Assembly (NCBI GenBank): GCA_934098445.1
Contig: CAKOOW010000010.1
Coordinates: 1 to 32,143 of the forward strand
Origin: an uncultured Bacilli bacterium
GTDB taxonomy: Bacteria > Bacillota_I > Bacilli_A > RF39 > UBA660
Direction of reading: 5' to 3'
Length of the DNA: 32,143 bases
In this document: in pieces, positions 1-7,238 of the stretch
How the letters are laid out: every line of letters begins with the position of its first letter
How positions within the stretch are numbered: the stretch's first letter is position 1
Made by a program: the position numbers and the translations under genes
The notes under the pieces: generated by a model
Seen by the model: the letters and a program-made list of their open reading frames with translations, nothing else
Database searches by the model: none
What the model was told of the DNA's origin: nothing

Positions 1-456
1 CTTTTAAAGTATTATCAAGAGAAGGGGAATATTAATGTTCCTAGTGAGTATATGACTACTTATACTTTAGATAAGAGTTTTTCTTTGAAAGCTTGGATTC
101 TAGAACAAAGAAAGAAATTAAGTGAGGGTAATTTAACTTCGGAACAGGTAATTCTTTTAGATAGGATCGGGATGATATGGAATTTAAGAAATAATACGAC
201 GGAAAAAGTTTTTCTTATGAATTATTATCGTCTTAATAAGTGTAAGAATCCTAATGTTATTAAGAATATGTCGGTCTTAGAACTTTATGCTAAGATAAAG
301 TTTTGTTTTGAGACCGGAAGAAATCTTCTTAATCCAGATAATACTTTAAATGAGGTATTTGCAATGTCTAGTAAAGATATGTTCTTAAATTTTGATGTTT
401 CTTTAGAAGATTTAATTATTAAGTATAAAGATTCTTTATGTTTAATTAGAAAGTGA
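1..456 (+). CDS. Helicase-associated (HA) repeat protein, 5' end outside the window
   Basis: The frame is open from base 1, so this is the C-terminal part of a longer protein; the ATG at 52 lies inside a repeat and is not the start. The first ~60 residues form one helicase-associated repeat (PF03457 type): a tyrosine-rich helix, a GNINVPSEY turn, an LKAWILEQR helix, then LTSEQVILLDRIGMIW. Such repeats often follow superfamily 2 helicases and are thought to bind nucleic acid; whether a helicase domain lies upstream cannot be seen. The last ~75 residues form a different module ending in VFAMSSKDMFLNFDVSLEDL, which recurs at the end of the next protein (IFSMSNCDLELEYKINLETL). The two genes lie 4 bases apart and are clearly paralogues. 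Function is unknown; family membership is fairly secure. Confidence 0.75.
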   Translation, partial: LLKYYQEKGNINVPSEYMTTYTLDKSFSLKAWILEQRKKLSEGNLTSEQVILLDRIGMIWNLRNNTTEKVFLMNYYRLNKCKNPNVIKNMSVLELYAKIKFCFETGRNLLNPDNTLNEVFAMSSKDMFLNFDVSLEDLIIKYKDSLCLIRK

Positions 457-460
457 TATT

Positions 461-1897
461 ATGGATAATTGGTTTTTGTATTATGAATGTCTTAAAGATT
501 ATAAGGATACTTATGGGAATAGTGATGTTCCCATTAGTTATTGGACTACTAAAGATGGGGTGAAATATAATCTAGGACAATGGGTTAATTCCCAGAGAGG
601 AAAATATCAAAAAGGAAAGTTAAGTATAGATAAAATTAATCTTTTGAATAAACTTGCTTTTACTTGGTCTGTTCGGGAGAAAAGATGGCTATTTATGTAT
701 AATTTAGCTTATGAATATTATATTAATAATGGAAATGTTAATCTTACCGAGGATTATAATGTTATAGTGGCTGGCAAGACTTATCATTTAGGAAGATGGA
801 TTATTAATCAGAGACGTAATTATCAAAATACTCTTGGTTTATCTAAGTGTAAGTATAATGATTGGTATTTATCCCCAGCTCGAATTGCTTTATTAGAGGC
901 GATTCATATAGATTGGCAATCAACTAATATGAAGTTATGGTTCTTAAAGTATGAGAAAGCTTATGAATATTATATATCCTATGGAAATTTAATTATTCCT
1001 AGTAATTATAGAGTTTCTTTAAGTGATGGGACGATGTTTTCTTTATATGATTGGTTAATGGATAATAAGAATAAGTATTTATATTCTAAAGATAAGCTTA
1101 ATGATGAACAGATTGAGGCTTTAAAGAAAATAGATATAACTAAAGTAAATTATTTTGATTATTCTTGGGGAAAAATGTATGAAGAAGCTAAGAAGTATTA
1201 TGATATTCATGGTAATTTAAGGGTTCCTGCTACTTATAAATATACTTTAGATAATAAGCAAGAGATAAAACTAGGTAATTGGATTAATGTTCAACGTAAA
1301 CGTTATCGAGGACAGGTTATTAATAAGAATGGTGATACTATTACTAGGGAACAAATAAGACTTTTAAATGAGATTGGAATGGTTTGGCAGATTAATGCTT
1401 CTTTTGAGGAAATGTATCATTATTTAGAAGTATATAAGGCTCATTATGGGCATATTTCTATTCCTGCTAAGTTTTGTACTAATGATGGTTATACTTACGC
1501 TTTTGATGGCTCTATTAAGTTAGGAAAGTGGCTTTTAAATCAAAGGATAAATACTTCTCCTTTAAGTAAGAATGGTCTTAAGTTAAGTCTTCTTGGTATT
1601 AATTGGCCTCGAGGTAAAAATAATAATATAATTAGACAATTATCGGAAGAGTATAAAATTGATTATGAGTTAAATAGCTTAGTCTTAGAACACTTATCTA
1701 TTTTAGAATTCTTAAGTAAAATTAATTATCTAAAGACAAAGAAGGAAGCAATTTGTAACTCTAATGGGTTTCTTCATCCAATCTTTTCTATGAGTAATTG
1801 TGATTTAGAACTTGAATATAAAATTAATTTAGAAACGCTAATCAATGAATATATAGATTTAGAAAGTAAGAATACTTTAACTTATAAAAAAAGATAG
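461..1897 (+). CDS. Stand-alone array of five helicase-associated repeats
   Basis: The 478-residue protein has no helicase motor. It holds about five helicase-associated repeats, near residues 3-69, 75-152, 159-228, 235-309 and 315-382. Each has an aromatic helix (WFLYYE, WLFMYNLAYEYY), a G-N-[LV] turn followed by P, an L-G-x-W-[IVL] helix with QR, and a final [LI]-x-W. The third repeat is the most degenerate: its QR is lost and its last W is missing. Residues 395-465 are a separate C-terminal module shared with the preceding protein. Single HA repeats are known in bacterial helicases, where nucleic-acid binding is presumed. The array suggests a multivalent nucleic-acid-binding protein, but no partner or pathway is evident. 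It follows its paralogue after 4 bases, probably in one transcript. The TAG stop lies in the stem of the hairpin shared with the convergent gene. Confidence 0.75.
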   Translation: MDNWFLYYECLKDYKDTYGNSDVPISYWTTKDGVKYNLGQWVNSQRGKYQKGKLSIDKINLLNKLAFTWSVREKRWLFMYNLAYEYYINNGNVNLTEDYNVIVAGKTYHLGRWIINQRRNYQNTLGLSKCKYNDWYLSPARIALLEAIHIDWQSTNMKLWFLKYEKAYEYYISYGNLIIPSNYRVSLSDGTMFSLYDWLMDNKNKYLYSKDKLNDEQIEALKKIDITKVNYFDYSWGKMYEEAKKYYDIHGNLRVPATYKYTLDNKQEIKLGNWINVQRKRYRGQVINKNGDTITREQIRLLNEIGMVWQINASFEEMYHYLEVYKAHYGHISIPAKFCTNDGYTYAFDGSIKLGKWLLNQRINTSPLSKNGLKLSLLGINWPRGKNNNIIRQLSEEYKIDYELNSLVLEHLSILEFLSKINYLKTKKEAICNSNGFLHPIFSMSNCDLELEYKINLETLINEYIDLESKNTLTYKKR

Positions 1898-1910
1898 CTA
1901 TTCTATCTTT
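1886..1910 (-). terminator. Intrinsic terminator of the transglutaminase-like gene (convergent site)
   Basis: Bases 1890-1897 and 1903-1910 form an 8-bp stem (AAAGATAG/CTATCTTT) with a 5-base loop. On the minus strand it is followed by a T7 run (1886-1892). The stop codons of both converging genes lie in the stem. The plus-strand tail has only three T, so termination there would be weaker. Confidence 0.7.
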
Positions 1911-2820
1911 CTAAAAATTCTTGAAAAACTTTAGCATCGAAGGTGTGATCTTGTAAGGTCCCATCTTCTTTTTTCATTTGTTCCGTATTAACTAAAAAGT
2001 ATTTATGATATAAATAATCATTTCCATCAGTACTAACAGGATCATCCCAAGTTAAATCGATATGTAACCATTCATTATCATAATAAACAGCATTCCAAAT
2101 ATGGGTATTACTAGAGACTTTATAATTCTTAATGCCTAAACGATCAAGAACTAAGGCATAAGCATCAGCATACCCATTACAAGTAGCATAACCATCTATT
2201 AAAGCCCCATAAGCCGTATTACTACGATATTTACTTGTGCCGTTATTATTCTTCTCAGTATCATATTTAGTATTATTAATAATATAATCATGGACTGCTA
2301 ATAACTTGTCTTTAATAGACATATTATCTTTAATGATACTATTTAAGATAGTATCTAATTTATTATTAATGGTTGTAATATCTTCATCGGTATAAGTTTT
2401 AGTTAGTTTTATAGTAATTTCGCCATTTTCATCATAAAGAGTTTGTAAAGTCGAAAAGGAATTAAAAGGGTTAGCATAATTATTTATTTGGGTTAATAAA
2501 GTATCATTAACGGAAATACTTTTAATATCACTAATACATTCTTCATATTCTCTGGGACAATAGAAAGTAAAAGAATTCCACCCATTGTTAATAATACTAT
2601 AAATAATATTTAATAAGTCTTGATAACTATAAGGGGTAAAATCAGTAGTCTCTTTAACAAAAAGATAGGAAACATCTTTATGATATTTATTACTATCTAA
2701 GACCATTACTTCTTTTTTACGGTCAAGAATATTTACCACGTAATTACTAATTGGATCAATATATTTAATTTCTAAAGCTAGTAAAGCTCCAAGAATAATT
2801 GGTATAAGCATTTTTTTCAT
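1903..2820 (-). CDS. Membrane-anchored transglutaminase-like (cysteine protease fold) protein
   Basis: The 305-residue protein has an N-terminal hydrophobic anchor (about residues 3-20), an unassigned middle part, and a C-terminal transglutaminase-like domain. The triad residues are visible: Cys214 in GYATCNGYADAYALVL, His240 in SNTHIWNAVYYD, and Asp255 in HIDLTWDDP. Proteins with this domain outside the cytoplasm are usually peptidases or cross-linking enzymes acting on cell-surface substrates; the substrate here is unknown. I chose the ATG at 2820 because AGGTG lies 6 bases upstream; the longer GTG start at 2829 is part of that ribosome binding site. The gene follows rpsT on the same strand but is separated by a terminator, and it appears to have its own extended -10 promoter. 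The domain call is strong and the biological role is open. Confidence 0.8.
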   Translation of the reverse strand: MKKMLIPIILGALLALEIKYIDPISNYVVNILDRKKEVMVLDSNKYHKDVSYLFVKETTDFTPYSYQDLLNIIYSIINNGWNSFTFYCPREYEECISDIKSISVNDTLLTQINNYANPFNSFSTLQTLYDENGEITIKLTKTYTDEDITTINNKLDTILNSIIKDNMSIKDKLLAVHDYIINNTKYDTEKNNNGTSKYRSNTAYGALIDGYATCNGYADAYALVLDRLGIKNYKVSSNTHIWNAVYYDNEWLHIDLTWDDPVSTDGNDYLYHKYFLVNTEQMKKEDGTLQDHTFDAKVFQEFLER

Positions 2821-2836
2821 CAAAATCACCTAGTAA

Positions 2837-2845
2837 ATTATATCA
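2837..2845 (-). promoter_or_regulatory. Extended -10 promoter for the transglutaminase-like gene
   Basis: On the minus strand the sequence reads TGATATAAT, an extended -10 (TGn) next to a perfect TATAAT, 16 bases before the start codon. It directly follows the T-run of the rpsT terminator. No good -35 is present, as is usual for extended -10 promoters. Confidence 0.5.
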
Positions 2846-2873
2846 AAAAAAATGAACCCTTACTAGTTCATTT
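2845..2873 (-). terminator. Intrinsic terminator of rpsT
   Basis: Stem 2850-2857/2866-2873 (8 bp, AAATGAAC/GTTCATTT) with an 8-base loop that contains the rpsT TAG stop. It is followed on the minus strand by a T8 run (2845-2852). Confidence 0.8.
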
Positions 2874-3126
2874 CTTTAACTTTATTATTTAATCTTGATT
2901 TTTGTCTAGCAGCCGTGTTCTTTTTAACAAGACCCTTGCTAGCAGCTTTATCAATTACAGTTTGTACTTCTTTAACTAAAGAAGTCGCTTCTTCTTTGTT
3001 CTTAGCTGCGATTGCTTTTTCACAAGCTTTGATAGTGTTCTTAACTCTTGCTTTTAATTCATGGTTATTAGCAGTTGTTTTAGCAATTTGTTTGATTGCT
3101 TTTTTTGAACTTTTAATGTTAGCCAT
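2863..3126 (-). CDS. rpsT: 30S ribosomal protein bS20
   Basis: This 87-residue, lysine-rich, fully helical protein begins MANIKSSKKAIKQ and contains RVKNTIKACEKAI and AASKGLVKKNTAARQKSRL, as expected for bS20, a primary 16S rRNA-binding protein of the small subunit. Length matches the family. A strong ribosome binding site (GGAAGGAG) precedes the ATG. It has its own promoter and terminator. In Bacillus subtilis rpsT is followed by gpr and spoIIP; here spoIIP is the divergent neighbour and gpr is absent. Confidence 0.97.
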   Translation of the reverse strand: MANIKSSKKAIKQIAKTTANNHELKARVKNTIKACEKAIAAKNKEEATSLVKEVQTVIDKAASKGLVKKNTAARQKSRLNNKVKEMN

Positions 3127-3156
3127 ACTCTTGCTCCTTCCTTAAATGTCTATATG

Positions 3157-3185
3157 ATTTTATCAAATATTTCCTGGTTTTTCAA
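3157..3185 (-). promoter_or_regulatory. rpsT promoter
   Basis: Minus strand: TTGAAA (3180-3185), 17-base spacer, TAAAAT (3157-3162), with TG one base upstream of the -10. It lies about 30 bases before the rpsT start. Confidence 0.65.
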
Positions 3186-3242
3186 GAGTCTTTAGTGATT
3201 TTATTGTCCTTAATGGGGAAAAGAAGTTTTTAAGACGTTTTT

Positions 3243-3275
3243 TTGACATTATATGTAGAAAGAATACATTATAAT
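3243..3275 (+). promoter_or_regulatory. Candidate spoIIP promoter
   Basis: A perfect TTGACA (3243-3248) is followed after 16 bases by TACATT (3265-3270) and after 21 bases by TATAAT (3270-3275). The stretch AATACATT (3263-3270) also resembles the sigma-E -10 element (CATACAnT), which would fit spoIIP, but no sigma-E -35 sits at the right distance. Which sigma factor uses it cannot be settled by eye. Confidence 0.45.
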
Positions 3276-3290
3276 TAAATAGTGATGATT

Positions 3291-4178
3291 ATGAAGAAAA
3301 GGTTTAAGACTAAAAAATCTTTAAGAATAGTTAAGAAGATAGTATATATTATCTTTCTTTTAGGAGGATTTTTCTTAAGTTATTTATTCTTTTATAATAA
3401 AGTTAGAAATAGTATTTCCGAAGAAGATTATCTAAATTATCTTTTGAAAGTAGGATTTAATAGACAAGTTGATCGTAGTTATATTAGTTCTTCTTTAGGA
3501 CTTAATCTAGTTAGTAATATTAATTCTTTAGATAAAGATAGAGAGAATAAAGAGACTATATCTAGTGATGAACCTCTTGTTTATATTTATAATTCTCATG
3601 ATACGGAGGAATATCTAAGTAGTTATTTTAATGTCTATAATATTAAACCAGATGTTAAGATAGCATCTTACTATTTAAAAGAGAAATTAGAAGACTTAGG
3701 AATTAAAACAATAGTAGAGAATCAAAAGATTAAGGATATCTTAAATAAGAATAAATGGGTTTATAGATATTCTTATCAAGCTAGTAGAATCTATCTAGAA
3801 GAGGCTAAAAAGAATAATCCTTCTCTTAAGTATTTTATTGATTTACATAGAGATTCTTCGAAAAAGGATACTACTACAACTACTATAGAAGGAAAAAGTT
3901 ATGCTAGAGTTATGTTTTTAGTAGGATTAGAACATGATAATTATGAAGCTAATCTTAAGGTAGCTAGTAGTCTTAATGAGATGATAAAACTTAAGTATCC
4001 AAGTATCTCTAGAGGTATTTATAAGAAAAAAGGCCCGGGGGTAAATGGTATTTATAATCAGGATTTTGATAGTAATTGTATTCTAATTGAGGTTGGTGGA
4101 CAATATAATTCTATATTAGAAGTATCTAATACGATTGATGTTCTAGCTAGGATACTTTATGAGTATATAGGAGAGTAA
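3291..4178 (+). CDS. spoIIP: Stage II sporulation protein P (SpoIIP family)
   Basis: The protein has 295 residues, with a basic N-terminus and one membrane segment (about residues 17-35) leading to an outside domain. Conserved SpoIIP segments are present: VYIYNSHDTEEY near 97-108, FIDLHRDS near 182-189, and CILIEVGGQ near 263-271. SpoIIP is the amidase and lytic transglycosylase that works with SpoIID and SpoIIM to thin septal peptidoglycan during engulfment of the forespore. Of the candidate starts (GTG 3282, ATG 3285, ATG 3291), ATG 3291 best fits the genome's GTGAT-type binding site. Its position beside rpsT echoes B. subtilis, but gpr and lepA are missing. Presence of this gene is the main evidence that the organism belongs to a spore-forming lineage. 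Confidence 0.88.
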   Translation: MKKRFKTKKSLRIVKKIVYIIFLLGGFFLSYLFFYNKVRNSISEEDYLNYLLKVGFNRQVDRSYISSSLGLNLVSNINSLDKDRENKETISSDEPLVYIYNSHDTEEYLSSYFNVYNIKPDVKIASYYLKEKLEDLGIKTIVENQKIKDILNKNKWVYRYSYQASRIYLEEAKKNNPSLKYFIDLHRDSSKKDTTTTTIEGKSYARVMFLVGLEHDNYEANLKVASSLNEMIKLKYPSISRGIYKKKGPGVNGIYNQDFDSNCILIEVGGQYNSILEVSNTIDVLARILYEYIGE

Positions 4179-4179
4179 T

Positions 4180-4497
4180 ATGAAGAAATCTAATCCTTTC
4201 TTAAAATTATTATTAGTCTTTTTTCTTATCTTTATGGCTTTATATATTGCGTTGGAATCGGGTTATTATGATGTTAAAATGGGAAGAAAAGCTACTATTA
4301 CGGAGGAAAAATTAGAAGAGTTTGAAAATGATGTCAAGGAAGGAAAAAGTGTAGATTTAAAAGATTATTTAACTGATGATTATGTGGATTATTCTTCTAA
4401 GGTCTCTAGGTTTGGTAGTAAAATTGGTAGTAGTCTTGATAAGTTTATGGATGGGGGTTTAGATGGCTTTTTTAACTTACTTGGTAGTCTTTTCTAA
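4180..4497 (+). CDS. Small membrane-anchored protein of unknown function, downstream of spoIIP
   Basis: The protein has 105 residues. One hydrophobic segment (about residues 7-26) is followed by a charged region (TEEKLEEFENDVKEGKSVDL), a short DYLTDDYVDYSSK stretch, and a glycine- and phenylalanine-rich C-terminus (GGLDGFFNLLGSLF) that may be amphipathic. It starts one base after the spoIIP stop, so it is almost certainly co-transcribed with it and possibly made during sporulation. I do not recognise the family. The coupling to spoIIP is seen in the sequence; a role in engulfment or spore membranes is inference. Confidence 0.65.
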   Translation: MKKSNPFLKLLLVFFLIFMALYIALESGYYDVKMGRKATITEEKLEEFENDVKEGKSVDLKDYLTDDYVDYSSKVSRFGSKIGSSLDKFMDGGLDGFFNLLGSLF

Positions 4498-4526
4498 TTG
4501 CTAAGTCAGGAGTTTTATGTTATCTT
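4498..4526 (+). promoter_or_regulatory. Promoter of the 110-residue unknown gene
   Basis: TTGCTA (4498-4503), 17-base spacer, TATCTT (4521-4526), with TG at 4518-4519 forming an extended -10. It lies 20 bases before the ATG at 4546. Confidence 0.5.
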
Positions 4527-4545
4527 AAAGGTGTAGGTGAGGATT

Positions 4546-4878
4546 ATGACGGAAAATGATAGGGATGAAATGATTAAGGTTATCTATAGATATCGAAGTG
4601 AGTTACCACTGGCAAATAGAAATTTAACCAGAAGAGTAGATATGGCTCAGATTGCTAATTGGCCGGATGATGTCTTAAGTAGTAGCTACTATTATATTAT
4701 TGAAAGGTTAAAGTCTTTAGCTCAGTTTAAGGCTCAAACTAGTTCTTCGGATACTGTTAATGATTATTTTGATGATTATTATCTTGATAGTGAGACTTTT
4801 GATGACTTTCTAGGTCCTAAGGAACCTAATGGAAGAGAACTTAGACTAAAGAGTTTAAAAAAGACTAGAGGAATTTAA
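4546..4878 (+). CDS. Unknown 110-residue cytoplasmic protein
   Basis: The protein has no signal or membrane segment. The N-terminal half (MTENDRDEMIKVIYRYRSEL) looks helical and basic. The middle has ANWPDDVLSSSYYYIIERL, followed by an acidic, tyrosine- and aspartate-rich stretch (NDYFDDYYLDSETFDDFL), and the end is basic. The ATG at 4546 has GGTGAGG just upstream; the GTG at 4537 is part of that site. It has its own promoter and converges on the gatD-like gene. The family was not recognised. Confidence 0.6.
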   Translation: MTENDRDEMIKVIYRYRSELPLANRNLTRRVDMAQIANWPDDVLSSSYYYIIERLKSLAQFKAQTSSSDTVNDYFDDYYLDSETFDDFLGPKEPNGRELRLKSLKKTRGI

Positions 4879-4890
4879 CCTTTAGTCTTT
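4857..4890 (-). terminator. Terminator of the murT-gatD operon (convergent site)
   Basis: Stem 4860-4867/4883-4890 (AAAGACTA/TAGTCTTT, 8 bp). On the minus strand it is followed by a T6 run (4857-4862). The gatD-like TAA stop lies across the edge of the stem. There is no T-run on the plus strand. Confidence 0.6.
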
Positions 4891-5562
4891 GTTAACAAAG
4901 TTTTTTAAATAGGCTTCATAGGCTAGATAAGCGGTGTCATGAGGCATTTTTTTATATTTTAAATTTTTAGATTTTAATAGTTCTTTGATGAAATATTCTA
5001 ACAGATAAGGATTACGAATAAGAAGAGGTCCTAGAAGATAGGTACCATAGAAGTTATTTTTTCTAATGCCTTCATTGCTGTTATTAGGAGCATACCCAGT
5101 CCCAGTTGTTACTTTGAATAAAGAGACTTCACTAGTACTTTTAATTACGGTATCACGATTTTGAAATCCTATTACGTAGTTTTTAATCAAAGGAGTAGTA
5201 TATACTTGTTCTCCAATAATACGAAAATCTTCTTTAACACTTTTAAAATTTAATATCTTTAAATCACTAAATAAATCTAGAGCATTACCTGTTACTAAGA
5301 TAAACTTCTTAGCATCAATATATTTATTTAAATCATCTTTATATCTTTTTAAGTCTTCTAAGACGAGGGGATAAGATTCATCAAGACCAGTACCAATATA
5401 AATAAAATCATAACTCATAATATTAATCTCATCATATAAAGATTTACAATCTATCTTATAAGTAACCCCCTCAAAGTCAAGGGCTTTTTTTAAGGCTCTA
5501 ATATTAGCTGATTCTCCGTACATATTCATAATATCATAGTAAAGATGTAGTATTTTAATCAT
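4882..5562 (-). CDS. gatD: GatD-like class I glutamine amidotransferase lacking the catalytic Cys and His
   Basis: The 226-residue protein has the GatD/CobQ-like fold of the lipid II amidation complex: an N-terminal ILHLYYDIMNMYGESANI, then FIYIGTG, VIGFQNRD, and GTYLLGPLLIRNPYL near residues 173-187. GatD normally frees ammonia from glutamine with a Cys in an ICGGYQ-type nucleophile elbow and a His in a GTYLHGP-type segment. Here the elbow reads ILVTGNALDLF, with Thr91 where Cys is expected, and the second motif reads GTYLLGP, with Leu177 for His. By eye both glutaminase residues are gone, so hydrolysis of glutamine is unlikely. The ATG at 5562 has GAAGGAGAA upstream and overlaps the murT stop, giving translational coupling. 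It may be a structural partner of MurT. Confidence 0.75.
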   Translation of the reverse strand: MIKILHLYYDIMNMYGESANIRALKKALDFEGVTYKIDCKSLYDEINIMSYDFIYIGTGLDESYPLVLEDLKRYKDDLNKYIDAKKFILVTGNALDLFSDLKILNFKSVKEDFRIIGEQVYTTPLIKNYVIGFQNRDTVIKSTSEVSLFKVTTGTGYAPNNSNEGIRKNNFYGTYLLGPLLIRNPYLLEYFIKELLKSKNLKYKKMPHDTAYLAYEAYLKNFVNKD

Positions 5563-6895
5563 TTTCTTCTCCTTCAATCATATTCTTAATAATAGCAGTC
5601 ATATCAAAGCAAACCATAGTATAAATATTACCAGTTGACTTTTCTTTTACTAGATTTAAAAGATTATTTAAATCGTCTACTAAGACCAATTTGTCATCAG
5701 GAATACCCGCATATTCTAAACGCGTCTTAACGTCATAACGGAAACGACCTATACAAAAGATTTTATCGATATTAGAATCATTTAATAACTCAAAATCAAC
5801 ATCATATAACCAAGATAAATCATTTTCTTTATAACGACGGGAAACATTTTCAAAACCTAAGATTACGGTCTTAAGTCCTTTTTGTTCTTTAATATATTCA
5901 CAACTTTGATAGTAGCTTAAATTGTTTTCATTTTTGGTTTCTAACATCATAATCGGACGGTTATCGATATAAAGAGTTTTTCCGCGTTTAGATACTAAGA
6001 TATCGGTATTTAAGGCATAAAGTATTTTATCATCACGGATATTAAGAGTCTTAGCTAAGGCGAAGGCCGCTGTGGTAGCATAAGCTGTATATAAAGCGTT
6101 CTTATTAAGATTAATTTTTTCATTATTAAGCATAATTGTTTGCTTTTCTAGATTAATATTGGTAGCTAAGAAATCAGGGGTACCACGATAAAAGTCACAT
6201 CTTGGACATTTATAATCTCCTAAATGACCATAATGGTAATAGGAATATTCTAGCTTTTGATGACACTTAGGACAATAAGCAAAATCGACGTTATTTAAAG
6301 TTGGTTTCTTATAACTATATTTGGTTTTATCAAGACCATAAGTAGTTATTTTTCCTTGATGAGTAAGCTTTAAACGACTTACAAGGGGATCATCAGCATT
6401 AATAATTAGATGAACAGAATCATCAATAGCTTTCTTTATATCATTAAAGACAATTTCAGGAGTACCATTTCTAGCGGGTTGATCTCTAGTTAAATTAGTG
6501 ATTACTAAGTGAGTAGGCTTTTTCTTATGGAAGATAAGCTTCAAATGACGCTCATCACATTCTAGGAGTAAAACATCCTTTTTAAAATTACCATTTAATT
6601 TAGTATTATTAAATATAAGAGTAGTAGCCCCAATAATACCATTTGAACCCGATTCATTTAGGGCTACGGACTAGCCGGCATCGATTAAGATATGTTTAAT
6701 TAGACTGCAGGTTGTTCCTTTTCCTGAAGAACCAGTTACTGCTATGACAGTCTTGGGAAAATTAACTTCACTGATAATATCATCGCCAAAGAATTTTAAG
6801 ACATAACTTCCTGGTAGTTGGGAACCATTTCTACCGAATAATTTGCAGCCAAATGTTATAAACTTATTGATTAAAACTGCTAAAAATACTTTCAT
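5555..6895 (-). pseudogene. murT: MurT-like lipid II isoglutaminyl synthase subunit with an in-frame TAG
   Basis: MurT is the Mur-ligase-like ATP-using subunit that, with GatD, amidates the glutamate of lipid II. The reading frame is continuous over 446 codons except for TAG at 6671-6673 (codon 75). Before it come the N-terminal helix, LPGSYVLK, and a P-loop TGSSGKGTT (54-62). After it the same frame carries on with SVALNESGSNGIIGATTLI, LLLECDERH, TNLTRDQPARNG, a four-cysteine ribbon (CPKC and CPRC) and SWLYDVDFELL, all typical of MurT. There is no frameshift and no credible restart codon downstream. TAG ends other genes here, so it is a true stop. A recent nonsense mutation, a base-call error, or readthrough could explain it; the good state of the rest argues against long decay. 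The ATG at 6895 follows AAGGTGAT. Confidence 0.8.
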
Positions 6896-6913
6896 TTTCA
6901 TCACCTTAGGTTC

Positions 6914-6942
6914 ATTATACTATAAAATGCTTAGAATAAAAG
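6914..6942 (-). promoter_or_regulatory. murT promoter
   Basis: On the minus strand a perfect TATAAT (6914-6919) lies about 18 bases before the murT start. At 17 bases upstream is a poor -35 (CTTTTA). The -10 is convincing; the -35 is not. Confidence 0.5.
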
Positions 6943-6958
6943 AGATTTTAAGAGGTTT

Positions 6959-6965
6959 TGTCGAA
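6959..6965. promoter_or_regulatory. Spo0A box
   Basis: TGTCGAA, in the context TTTTGTCGAATTT, matches the Spo0A-binding consensus (TGnCGAA) exactly. It is centred about 43 bases upstream of the likely start point of the plus-strand gene at 7014, where Spo0A usually activates, and about 55 bases upstream of the murT start point. A seven-base match could arise by chance, but the position is apt. Confidence 0.5.
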
Positions 6966-6989
6966 TTTATATAATTATTTTAGGAATTT

Positions 6990-6998
6990 TGCTATATT
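6990..6998 (+). promoter_or_regulatory. Extended -10 promoter of the STAS-like gene
   Basis: TGCTATATT gives TGn plus TATATT. There is no good -35 at the right distance, which fits a promoter that needs an activator such as Spo0A bound at 6959-6965. Confidence 0.5.
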
Positions 6999-7013
6999 AA
7001 AGATGGTGATAAT

Positions 7014-7238
7014 ATGAATATATTTTATAATAATAATACGCTTTATATTAATCTAGAAGAAGAAATCAATGAGTATAATATGAATAAATTAAAGAGTAGA
7101 GTCTTTAAAATAGTCCGGGATTATAATATTGATGATGTTATTTTGAAAGTTAATTCTTATAGGAAGGATAATTATCTTTTAAAAGATTTTTTAAATGAAT
7201 ATGAAAATACTATTGGTGGTCACATTAAGATTAGGTGA
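7014..7238 (+). CDS. Small STAS-like protein, possible SpoIIAA relative without the phosphorylation site
   Basis: The protein has 74 residues. The order of segments fits a shortened STAS (anti-anti-sigma) domain: strand NTLYINLEEEIN, helix MNKLKSRVFKIVRDYNI, strand DDVILKVN, helix LLKDFLNEYENT, and a last strand GGHIKIR. This parallels SpoIIAA of B. subtilis (LCIRLTGELD, then LKQKVTQSL, IRHIVLNL, and GGEMVV). The loop that carries the DSSGLG motif and the phosphorylated serine is absent, and the protein is about 40 residues shorter. No spoIIAB or sigF follows; a terminator does. The ATG has GGTGAT upstream. A Spo0A box lies in front. The fold is inferred by eye and the role is open; it could be an unrelated small alpha/beta protein. 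Confidence 0.5.
   Translation: MNIFYNNNTLYINLEEEINEYNMNKLKSRVFKIVRDYNIDDVILKVNSYRKDNYLLKDFLNEYENTIGGHIKIR

Noticed and set aside
2915..3145. Open frame on the plus strand opposite rpsT
   Set aside because: It is the antisense shadow of a clear ribosomal protein gene; the hydrophobic product only mirrors lysine- and alanine-rich codons.
6544..6546. Restart of translation (TTG) downstream of the murT stop
   Set aside because: There is no binding site, and the codon lies within a conserved part of the MurT frame.
6671..6673. TAG reassigned to an amino acid
   Set aside because: TAG ends rpsT, rnc, uppS and other intact genes in the window at the expected lengths, so it acts as a stop here.
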